Shown: positions 1-4,741 of the stretch, one piece after another | Numbering within the stretch: the first letter of the stretch is position 1 | Layout of the letters: the number at the start of each line of letters is the position of its first letter | Source of the DNA: Clostridiales bacterium | GTDB lineage: Bacteria > Bacillota > Clostridia > Saccharofermentanales > UBA5734 | NCBI GenBank assembly: GCA_003532195.1 | Contig: DOFA01000281.1 | Coordinates: 1 to 5,658 of the forward strand | Length of the DNA stretch: 5,658 bases | Direction of reading: 5' to 3' | The notes under the pieces: generated by a model | Database searches by the model: none | Seen by the model: only the letters and a program-made list of their open reading frames with translations | Told to the model about the DNA's origin: nothing | Translations under genes and position numbers: made by a program

Positions 1-552
1 CAAAACGATTCGAGCCAGAAAAAGCGGCAGGGCGATCAGGATTGCCACGGTTCCCGGATTGATTAAAGCCTGGCGCAGTTTGATCCGACTGCGGCTTCCG
101 GTCATCAGGATGACACCGTAGGTCCACTGGGCCAGGTTAAAAACAGCAATATAAACCGAGCCGTAAAAAACGCCGCGCGATCCCAGGATGGATTCGAGAA
201 GCGGCAGGCACATGAAAATGCAGTTTGTGAAGACGACCGAAAATCGCAGAACCCGGTTCTGGGCCGCTATCTGGCGGCGGAAGACAAACCAGGTCAGGAC
301 GGCGCCCAGAGCATGCGTGACCAGGGCGCTGGCCAGGGCGATCAGCAGGCCTCGCAGCAGCGAAACCGAGAAAGGGATTTGGAAAGCGCGGACAATCACG
401 CAGGGCGTCACGAAAATCAACAACAGGTCAGTCATCTGGCGCAGTCCGGTTTCATTAACCATCCGGGTTTTGCCAGCCAGAAAACCTATGCCGATCAGCA
501 GAAAAAGGATAAAAACCTGCGCTGCTACAACTTGGGCATGATCAAGAACCAT
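1..552 (-). CDS. AEC-family (auxin efflux carrier-like) transporter, 3' end cut off by window edge
   Basis: My reverse-strand translation gives 184 codons with no stop, starting MVLDHAQVVAAQ. It is very hydrophobic, with about six candidate membrane segments near residues 8-27, 41-57, 63-91, 101-123, 127-150 and 166-184. The pattern fits the AEC family (malate permease MleP and auxin carrier-like proteins): a first helix ending in G-(F/Y)-L, a loop carrying TPC, the segment FTNCIFMCLPLL (family style 'N-x-G-x-x-G-x-P-L'), and INPGTVAILIALPLF near residue 164. Family members are secondary transporters of organic acids or similar anions in the cytoplasmic membrane, usually about 300 residues long, so roughly 60% is present. 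The start is supported by AAGGAG 9 bases upstream (positions 562-567). The gene is divergent from the beta-helix gene. The substrate cannot be told from sequence. The family call is fairly sure. Confidence 0.85.
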   Translation of the reverse strand, partial: MVLDHAQVVAAQVFILFLLIGIGFLAGKTRMVNETGLRQMTDLLLIFVTPCVIVRAFQIPFSVSLLRGLLIALASALVTHALGAVLTWFVFRRQIAAQNRVLRFSVVFTNCIFMCLPLLESILGSRGVFYGSVYIAVFNLAQWTYGVILMTGSRSRIKLRQALINPGTVAILIALPLFLARIVL

Positions 553-561
553 ATCTGCCGA

Positions 562-567
562 CTCCTT
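562..567 (-). promoter_or_regulatory. Ribosome binding site of the AEC transporter
   Basis: AAGGAG on the minus strand lies 9 bases before the ATG at 552. It fixes the start of the transporter, whose other end is outside the window. Confidence 0.7.
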
Positions 568-626
568 GCCAAATGCATCGTTGGATCGGTCTTGTCTGCC
601 GGGCCGGCCGGATCCGGGCTCCGGGG

Positions 627-656
627 TTAGACGGGAACGCTGTTTAATGGTATCAT
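627..656 (+). promoter_or_regulatory. Putative extended -10 promoter for the beta-helix gene
   Basis: The plus strand shows TGGTATCAT at 648-656, an extended -10 (TGnTATAAT with one mismatch). A poor -35 candidate, TTAGAC at 627-632, lies 18 bases upstream. Transcription would begin near 663 and give a leader of about 30 bases carrying the ribosome site. Read on the minus strand, the same bases give TATGAT (652-657), so a leftward promoter for the transporter could overlap, but I see no matching -35 for it. This is prediction by pattern only. Confidence 0.45.
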
Positions 657-680
657 AAAGGGGGAGAAAATTCATCGCGA

Positions 681-687
681 GGGAGGG
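681..687 (+). promoter_or_regulatory. Ribosome binding site of the beta-helix gene
   Basis: GGGAGGG ends 6 bases before the ATG at 694, which supports this start. Confidence 0.65.
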
Positions 688-693
688 TGTAAA

Positions 694-1368
694 ATGGATT
701 TTGTGCAAATCAAAAGCTGGGAGTTATTCGATTTTGAGCAGACAATGGCCGGCGCTTTGCTGCATCAGGTCGAGTGGCCCTGGGAAGCTTTGAATCGTAT
801 CAAGGAATTGGTTCTGACTCTGGGACCTGCTCTGCCGGCTGAAGAATATGAGCAGATTGCCGAACAGATCTGGGTGGCCCGCGATTGTCTGATCGCTCCG
901 ACCGCCTGTCTGAACGGGCCGCTGATCATCGGCCATGAAACCGAAGTCCGCCATTGCGCTTTCATCCGCGGCAGCGCCCTGATCGGCAGTTGCGCGGTAA
1001 TCGGCAATTCAACGGAAATCAAAAACGCGATTCTGTTTAACCGCGTTCAGGTGCCGCACTTTAATTATATCGGCGATTCTATCCTCGGTTATAAAGCCCA
1101 TCTGGGCGCCGGCGCCATCACATCGAATGTCAAAGGCGACCGTAGCCCGATCAGCCTGCACATCGGCGAGGAACAGCTGCCGACCGGCCTGCGCAAATTC
1201 GGCGCCATGATTGGCGACCAGGCTGAAATTGGCTGTAACAGCGTGCTAAATCCTGGCACCATTATCGGCCGCAATTGCCAGATCTACCCGCTGACGATGG
1301 TGAGAGGCTACATCCCCGGCAACACCATCTGCAAGCAGAACGGATCTATCGTGGCCCGGGAAAGTTGA
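694..1368 (+). CDS. Left-handed beta-helix (hexapeptide-repeat) protein resembling the GlmU acetyltransferase domain, no pyrophosphorylase domain
   Basis: This 224-residue protein has a helical N-terminus (about 1-63) followed by hexapeptide-repeat coils from about 64 to 220 (such as IIGHET, LIGSCA, VIGNST, IIGRNC), the left-handed beta-helix fold of acyl- and acetyltransferases. Residues 92-148 follow the acetyltransferase half of GlmU closely. Compared from memory with E. coli GlmU, IRG (R92), GNSTEIK (K110), PHFNYIGD (H122, Y125) and GAGAITSN (N145) match the positions of R333, K351, catalytic H363, Y366 and N386. The uridylyltransferase half of GlmU (about 230 residues with its N-terminal GxGTRM loop) is absent. 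Database entries for such clostridial proteins are often named 'UDP-N-acetylglucosamine pyrophosphorylase', which the missing domain makes misleading. A sugar or amino-sugar acyl acceptor is plausible but unproven. The gene is apparently monocistronic, with a hairpin terminator after it. Confidence 0.8.
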   Translation: MDFVQIKSWELFDFEQTMAGALLHQVEWPWEALNRIKELVLTLGPALPAEEYEQIAEQIWVARDCLIAPTACLNGPLIIGHETEVRHCAFIRGSALIGSCAVIGNSTEIKNAILFNRVQVPHFNYIGDSILGYKAHLGAGAITSNVKGDRSPISLHIGEEQLPTGLRKFGAMIGDQAEIGCNSVLNPGTIIGRNCQIYPLTMVRGYIPGNTICKQNGSIVARES

Positions 1369-1402
1369 TCTGCCTTTATTACCGGAATGCCAGGCCAGAT
1401 AA

Positions 1403-1434
1403 AAGGGCCGCCGGCTTTCGTGCCGGCGGCCCTT
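1403..1434. terminator. Bidirectional hairpin terminator between convergent genes
   Basis: A perfect 13-bp stem (AAGGGCCGCCGGC at 1403-1415 with its complement at 1422-1434) encloses a 6-base TTTCGT loop. On the minus strand the hairpin is followed by a short T run (CCCTTTTATC), a good intrinsic terminator for rubrerythrin, whose stop lies 20 bases away. On the plus strand the trailing T tract is weak (CCCTTAATC), but the stem may still serve the beta-helix gene. Confidence 0.85.
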
Positions 1435-1453
1435 AATCAGTGCGAATACAGAG

Positions 1454-2050
1454 TTAGAAATTGTCGTGCAGCAATTCGAAGTAAGCCTGGGGATGCCGGC
1501 AAGCCGGACAAATATCGGGAGCCGAGGCGCCTTCGTGGACATAGCCGCAATTGCCGCAGATCCAGGCTGTTGCAGCCGGTTTACAGAAGACCTGGTTGGT
1601 TTGGATATTTTCGGCCAGCTTGCGATAGCGGCTTTCGTGATGCTTTTCAACCTTGGCAATCATGCGGAATGAGTTGGCGATATCGCGAAATCCTTCGTGT
1701 TCGGCTGTCTTTGCGAAGTCCTGATAGAGATCAGACCACTCTTCCAGTTCGCCGGCAGCAGCGGCGAGCAGATTGTCGCGGGTACCGCCGTAAGCGACTG
1801 GATAGACTGCCGTGATCTCGACCGGAACGCCCTCGCGCGTGCCGCCCAGGCCGCTGTCAACATGTTTATAGAAAACCTTCGCATGCTCTTTCTCATTATT
1901 GGCCGTTTCCGTGAAAATAGATTCAATCTGGTTAAAACCCTCTTTGCGGGCGATCGAGGCGAAGTACGTGTAGCGGTTTCGAGCTTGGGATTCACCGGCA
2001 AAAGCTTTCATCAGGTTGGTCAGGGTTTTGGTTCCGGCAAGTGATGTCAT
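1454..2050 (-). CDS. rbr: Rubrerythrin (peroxide-scavenging di-iron protein)
   Basis: This 198-residue cytoplasmic protein has the classical two-domain rubrerythrin layout. Residues 1-150 form the ferritin-like four-helix domain. Its di-iron ligands are visible: E20 (AFAGESQARNRY), E53 and H56 (NNEKEHAKVF), E101 and E104 (GELEEW), and E135/H138 (KVEKHHESRY). Residues 160-198 form the rubredoxin-like Fe(Cys)4 domain with C165-x-x-C168 and C181-x-x-C184. The family reduces hydrogen peroxide with electrons from NAD(P)H via rubredoxin or flavoproteins, protecting anaerobes from oxygen. All key residues are present, so it should be active. A glycine-rich stretch at 66-76 (SGLGGTREGVP) looks slightly longer than the usual loop before VEIT. 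The start is supported by AAAGGAGG 5 bases upstream. It lies downstream of the NYN-LOTUS gene on the same strand but has its own strong promoter. Confidence 0.96.
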   Translation of the reverse strand: MTSLAGTKTLTNLMKAFAGESQARNRYTYFASIARKEGFNQIESIFTETANNEKEHAKVFYKHVDSGLGGTREGVPVEITAVYPVAYGGTRDNLLAAAAGELEEWSDLYQDFAKTAEHEGFRDIANSFRMIAKVEKHHESRYRKLAENIQTNQVFCKPAATAWICGNCGYVHEGASAPDICPACRHPQAYFELLHDNF

Positions 2051-2055
2051 AAGGG

Positions 2056-2063
2056 CCTCCTTT
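2056..2063 (-). promoter_or_regulatory. Strong ribosome binding site of rubrerythrin
   Basis: AAAGGAGG on the minus strand ends 5 bases before the ATG at 2050. It begins one base after the second leader stem-loop (2065-2082), so folding there could affect ribosome access. A weak local pairing AAGG/CCTT spans the site itself. Confidence 0.8.
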
Positions 2064-2064
2064 C

Positions 2065-2082
2065 GTTCCGGGGGAACGGAAC
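2065..2082 (-). promoter_or_regulatory. Leader stem-loop 2 of rubrerythrin
   Basis: On the minus strand a 6-bp stem GTTCCG/CGGAAC encloses the loop TTCCCC. It lies immediately 5' of the Shine-Dalgarno sequence. It shares the core TTCCCCCGGA with stem-loop 1. It could be RNA structure or a DNA operator; the sequence alone does not decide. Confidence 0.5.
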
Positions 2083-2096
2083 ATCCGATTAATGAT

Positions 2097-2117
2097 AAAT
2101 CCGGGGGAACCGGATTT
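2097..2117 (-). promoter_or_regulatory. Leader stem-loop 1 of rubrerythrin
   Basis: An 8-bp perfect stem AAATCCGG/CCGGATTT encloses a 5-base loop, TTCCC on the minus strand. By the predicted start near 2126 it would be the first structure in the transcript. Read on the plus strand it is followed by a T run to 2120 and looks like an intrinsic terminator, but no plus-strand gene precedes it; it could block antisense transcription leaving the rubrerythrin gene. Confidence 0.55.
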
Positions 2118-2132
2118 TTTCTGAATATCCTT

Positions 2133-2161
2133 ATTATAAAGCATTTTTACGATTCTGCCAA
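2133..2161 (-). promoter_or_regulatory. Near-consensus sigma-A promoter of rubrerythrin
   Basis: On the minus strand TTGGCA (2156-2161, five of six consensus bases) and TATAAT (2133-2138, perfect) are separated by exactly 17 bases. Transcription should start near 2126, giving a leader of about 76 bases. The -35 element lies just past the stop codon of the NYN-LOTUS gene, so rubrerythrin can be expressed independently, with strong basal transcription. Confidence 0.8.
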
Positions 2162-2165
2162 ATCC

Positions 2166-2966
2166 TCAGGCCTGCTGTACCTTGATTCGGATGTAAATGT
2201 GCTTGGATGACGAATGCCCGGTGCCGCGGACCTCGATTTCATAAAGGCCGATCGATTTGATCATCGGCGTGAGTTTGGTGAAACCATAATTGCGGGGATC
2301 GAAAGACGGCTGCTTTTTTAAAAGGAGGCTGCCGACTTCGCCGAGGTATGCCCAGCCGTTTTCGTCTTCAACATCGCCGATCGTTGTGGAAATCAATTTA
2401 ATTACATCGGGACCGATTTTCTTGATGGTGCTTTTCTTTTTCTGCGGAGATTGCTGTTTGACCGGCTTTTGGTCTAAAGCGGCAGCCGGCGTTTCGGACT
2501 CTTCACGCTGCGCTTCTTCGAGAATTTCCAGGTAGATGAACTTGTCGCAGGCGGCGATGAAGGCGTTGGGCGTTTTCTGCTCGCCAATGCCATAGACAGT
2601 CTTGCCGGCTTCGCGCAGGCGCGTGGCCAGGCGGGTAAAATCGCTGTCGCTGGAAACCAGGCAAAACCCATCGGCTTTTTCCGCGTACAGAATGTCCATC
2701 GCATCGATGATCAAGGCCGAATCGGTGGAGTTTTTCCCCGTTGTATAGCCAAATTGCTGTACAGGCGTGATGGCATAATCAAGCAGCAGATTTTTCCAGC
2801 CGGCCAGGTTGGGCCGGGTCCAGTCGCCGTAGATCCGCTTGATCGTCGGGTTGCCGTAACGGGCGATTTCTTCCATCATGCCCTGAATATTATGGTGCGA
2901 AACATTGTCGGCATCAATAAGCACCGCCAGCCGGATCTCGCTGACATTTTCCTGATAAGGCTCCAT
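2166..2966 (-). CDS. NYN-domain (PIN-like) putative ribonuclease with C-terminal LOTUS/OST-HTH domain
   Basis: This is a 266-residue soluble protein. Residues 11-150 form an NYN domain (LabA/DUF88 type, PIN-like fold). Expected metal-binding acidic residues are visible: D18 and D20 in VLIDADN, D82 in NSTDSALIIDAMD, and D107/D109 in LVSSDSDF. A polar linker rich in Gln and Lys (about 152-183, with a KKK run) leads to a LOTUS/OST-HTH domain at about 184-263, with GWAYLGEVGSLLLKKQPSFD and NYGFTKL as its recognisable core. NYN domains are metal-dependent RNA nucleases, and LOTUS domains bind RNA (G-quadruplex RNA in reported cases), so an RNA-processing or decay role is likely; the target is unknown. 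The start is supported by GAGGAAG at 2974-2980. It is divergent from the polyphosphate operon and has no obvious terminator, so some readthrough into rubrerythrin is possible. Confidence 0.9.
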   Translation of the reverse strand: MEPYQENVSEIRLAVLIDADNVSHHNIQGMMEEIARYGNPTIKRIYGDWTRPNLAGWKNLLLDYAITPVQQFGYTTGKNSTDSALIIDAMDILYAEKADGFCLVSSDSDFTRLATRLREAGKTVYGIGEQKTPNAFIAACDKFIYLEILEEAQREESETPAAALDQKPVKQQSPQKKKSTIKKIGPDVIKLISTTIGDVEDENGWAYLGEVGSLLLKKQPSFDPRNYGFTKLTPMIKSIGLYEIEVRGTGHSSSKHIYIRIKVQQA

Positions 2967-2986
2967 ATAATCACTTCCTCGCTTCC

Positions 2987-3042
2987 ATGATACCTGAATA
3001 CAGCAGGTTATGACAAGGAATAGTTTATTTTTTTGATTTTTT
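2987..3042 (-). promoter_or_regulatory. Putative promoter of the NYN-LOTUS gene with A-rich upstream element
   Basis: On the minus strand TTGTCA (3011-3016) and TATCAT (2987-2992) are 18 bases apart, each with one mismatch to consensus. An A-rich tract (3024-3042, T-rich on the plus strand) sits about 44-62 bases upstream of the predicted start near 2980, where an UP element would lie. The leader would be only about 14 bases, placing the Shine-Dalgarno at the very 5' end, which is tight and lowers confidence. Confidence 0.45.
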
Positions 3043-3054
3043 ACCGCCGTAAAA
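3039..3054. promoter_or_regulatory. 16-base palindrome in the NYN/ppx divergent control region, possible operator
   Basis: TTTTAC-CGCC-GTAAAA is a perfect 6-base inverted repeat around CGCC. It lies between the two predicted divergent promoters, upstream of both -35 elements. The word ACCGCCG within it (3043-3049) recurs 30 bases downstream (3073-3079), inside the spacer of the ppx promoter. I do not recognise the regulator. Confidence 0.35.
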
Positions 3055-3065
3055 GACTGAAAGTG

Positions 3066-3095
3066 ATGAAAAACCGCCGCATCCTGGCGTATAAT
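3066..3095 (+). promoter_or_regulatory. Putative promoter of the ppx-ppk1 operon
   Basis: TATAAT at 3090-3095 is a perfect -10. ATGAAA at 3066-3071 is a four-of-six -35 with an 18-base spacer. Transcription would begin near 3102 and give a leader of about 95 bases before the GTG start at 3197. Confidence 0.6.
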
Positions 3096-3138
3096 CAGGA
3101 TAGGGCAGATGTTGTGACAGTTCCTTAAGCAAGCGGCA

Positions 3139-3159
3139 GTACAGGCGGCCAGCCTGTGC
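3139..3159 (+). promoter_or_regulatory. Stem-loop in the ppx-ppk1 leader
   Basis: ACAGGC (3141-3146) pairs with GCCTGT (3152-3157) around the loop GGCCA, and two more pairs (one G-U) extend the stem to 3139-3159. No T run follows, so it is not an intrinsic terminator. It does not match a riboswitch class I recognise. Confidence 0.35.
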
Positions 3160-3182
3160 GGTTAGTCCGGATCAACATGGCG

Positions 3183-3189
3183 AAAGGAG
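3183..3189 (+). promoter_or_regulatory. Ribosome binding site selecting a GTG start for ppx
   Basis: AAAGGAG ends 7 bases before GTG at 3197. The only nearby ATG upstream (3177-3179) is in another frame and lacks such a site, so GTG is the best start and gives an N-terminus that reaches the conserved AIDVGS motif after 8 residues. Confidence 0.8.
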
Positions 3190-3196
3190 CACCTGA

Positions 3197-4741
3197 GTGG
3201 CCCGGAAAAAATTATATGCGGCCATCGATGTCGGTTCGCATGAAGTTCAAATGAAAATTGCCGAACTGAACCGGGGGGAACCGCCGCGGATGATTGAGAA
3301 CCTGCGCCGGACCCTGGCTATCGGCGCAGACACTTATACAAGCGGCCGCATCAGCCAGCCGCTGCTTGCCGAATGCGTGGAAGTCCTCAAAGGATTTACC
3401 GGCCAGTTGAAAAATTATCGGATCGGCGCCTGCAGAACCGTAGCGACCAGTGCCTTCCGGGAAGCGCAGAACCGGACGCTGGCCTTGGACCAGATCAAGC
3501 GGGAATGTGATCTGGACATCGAAGTGCTCAGCAACAGCGAAGAACGTTATTACACGATTATGGCAGCGGCCGGACTGATGCCGGATTTTGCCGGCTTGAT
3601 CCAGAATGGCACGCTTGTGGTCGACATGGGGGCTGGCAGCATCCAGGTGACGGCGTTTGATAAAGGCAGCCTGATTTTCAGCCAGAATATGCTGCTCGGA
3701 TCCTTGCGGATCAAGGAGATGCTCGCGGATCTCGAACGGCGGGCGGCTGATTTCGCCGGCCTGCTGGAGGAATATATTTCGGGGGACCTGGAGGACTACC
3801 GTCTGCTGGAGCCTAAAGGGACCATCTATAAAAACCTGATCATTCTGGGCGGGGAGATCAACTGCCTGAAGCGTCTGACCGGCAGGGGAGCTGACGGCCT
3901 GAAGTCGATCACCGGCAAGCAGTTCAGCCAGATCTACCGGCAGCTGCTGGCCTCGGCGCCGCTCGACCTGTCCCTGGAAAATGATATCCCGCCCGAGCAT
4001 TTGCCGCTGCTTTTACCTTCGGTAATTATTATCCGCAAATTTATCGGCTTCACCAGCGCGGATATGATCCATATTCCGAATGTTACGCTCTGCGACGGCC
4101 TGCTCTTGGATTTTGCGCGCCAGAAAGGTGATTTTTCACCCGGGCATGACCAGGATCAGGATATTATTTCGGCTTGCCGGCATTTGTCCGGCCGATTTAA
4201 AACCGATCGCAAGCATGCCGAATTTGTTGAAAATACAGCTTTGCTGCTGTTTGACGAAACCCGGCGCCTGCACCGGCTGAATGAACGGAGCCGCTTGCTG
4301 CTTCAAGTTTCAGCGATCCTCCATGATACAGGCAAATACGTCAGCATGACAAAACATCATGTAAGATCATATCAAATTGTCTCAGCTAATGAGATTATTG
4401 GATTAAGCAAAGCCGAACAGGAAATTGTTGCCTGGACCGTGCGCTTTCACTCCGGAAAGCCGGGTTTGGATGATCATAATTTTACTGGCCTGGCTGAGCC
4501 GGACCAGCTCGCCGTCGCCCAGCTGGCGGCCCTGCTTCGCCTGGCCGATGCGCTGGACAGCGGACACCGGCAGAAGATCACGAAAATCGAGGCCAGCCTC
4601 GAACGTGAGGAATTTGTCCTGTCTGTAACAGCTGGCCAGGACATTATGCTTGAACTATGGAATCTGGACAAAAAAGAGGGTCTATTTACTGAAGTTTATG
4701 GACTGAAGCCCCGGATCAGGATCAGGAGGCCGCAGTTATGA
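3197..4741 (+). CDS. ppx: Ppx/GppA-family phosphohydrolase with C-terminal HD domain (putative exopolyphosphatase)
   Basis: This 514-residue cytoplasmic protein is of a size typical for long Ppx/GppA proteins. Residues 5-305 form the actin-like (ASKHA) Ppx/GppA module: phosphate-1 motif AIDVGSHEV (D11), ATSAFREAQN (83-92), LSNSEER with E115/E116 near the catalytic glutamate position, phosphate-2 motif VVDMGAGS (D143), and ILGGEI (216-221). Residues 320-460 form an HD domain with H340, H376-D377 (AILHDTGK), H387/H388, H418 and D451 (LRLADALD), so the metal set looks complete. The family hydrolyses terminal phosphate from polyphosphate or pppGpp; pairing with ppk1 favours polyphosphate. Several family positions differ: HE replaces NS after DVGS, and DMGAGS replaces DxGGGS. 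Similar variants occur, from memory, in clostridial Ppx/HD proteins beside ppk1. Substrate is therefore not certain. The stop overlaps the ppk1 start (ATGA). Confidence 0.88.
   Translation: MARKKLYAAIDVGSHEVQMKIAELNRGEPPRMIENLRRTLAIGADTYTSGRISQPLLAECVEVLKGFTGQLKNYRIGACRTVATSAFREAQNRTLALDQIKRECDLDIEVLSNSEERYYTIMAAAGLMPDFAGLIQNGTLVVDMGAGSIQVTAFDKGSLIFSQNMLLGSLRIKEMLADLERRAADFAGLLEEYISGDLEDYRLLEPKGTIYKNLIILGGEINCLKRLTGRGADGLKSITGKQFSQIYRQLLASAPLDLSLENDIPPEHLPLLLPSVIIIRKFIGFTSADMIHIPNVTLCDGLLLDFARQKGDFSPGHDQDQDIISACRHLSGRFKTDRKHAEFVENTALLLFDETRRLHRLNERSRLLLQVSAILHDTGKYVSMTKHHVRSYQIVSANEIIGLSKAEQEIVAWTVRFHSGKPGLDDHNFTGLAEPDQLAVAQLAALLRLADALDSGHRQKITKIEASLEREEFVLSVTAGQDIMLELWNLDKKEGLFTEVYGLKPRIRIRRPQL
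4724..4729 (+). promoter_or_regulatory. Ribosome binding site of ppk1 inside the ppx 3' end
   Basis: AGGAGG is a perfect Shine-Dalgarno sequence 8 bases before the ATG at 4738, located within the last codons of ppx. With the ATGA overlap it implies coupled translation plus efficient independent initiation. Confidence 0.8.

Noticed and set aside
603..626. GC-rich CCGG-containing stretch, possible terminator or operator
   Set aside because: It lies between divergent genes where no terminator is expected, has no T run, and its overlapping short palindromes (CCGGCCGG, GGATCC) do not form one stable hairpin of note.
188..630. Overlapping plus-strand open frames of 117 and 105 codons
   Set aside because: They mostly lie opposite the AEC transporter, are rich in Arg, Gln and Ser without domain character, and the minus-strand frame has family motifs and a good ribosome site.
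2131..2140. Possible PerR-type half site (ATTATAA) over the rubrerythrin -10
   Set aside because: Only one half of the TTATAAT-n-ATTATAA box is present, and the match is explained by the -10 hexamer TATAAT.
3177..3254. Short upstream frame beginning at ATG 3177 and overlapping the ppx start
   Set aside because: It has no convincing Shine-Dalgarno; the strong AAAGGAG lies inside it and is spaced for the GTG at 3197. Most likely chance.
3212..4000. 262-codon open frame on the minus strand opposite ppx
   Set aside because: It is fully antisense to a gene with clear Ppx/GppA motifs, has no recognisable domain, and is expected from the GC-rich codon pattern of the plus-strand gene.
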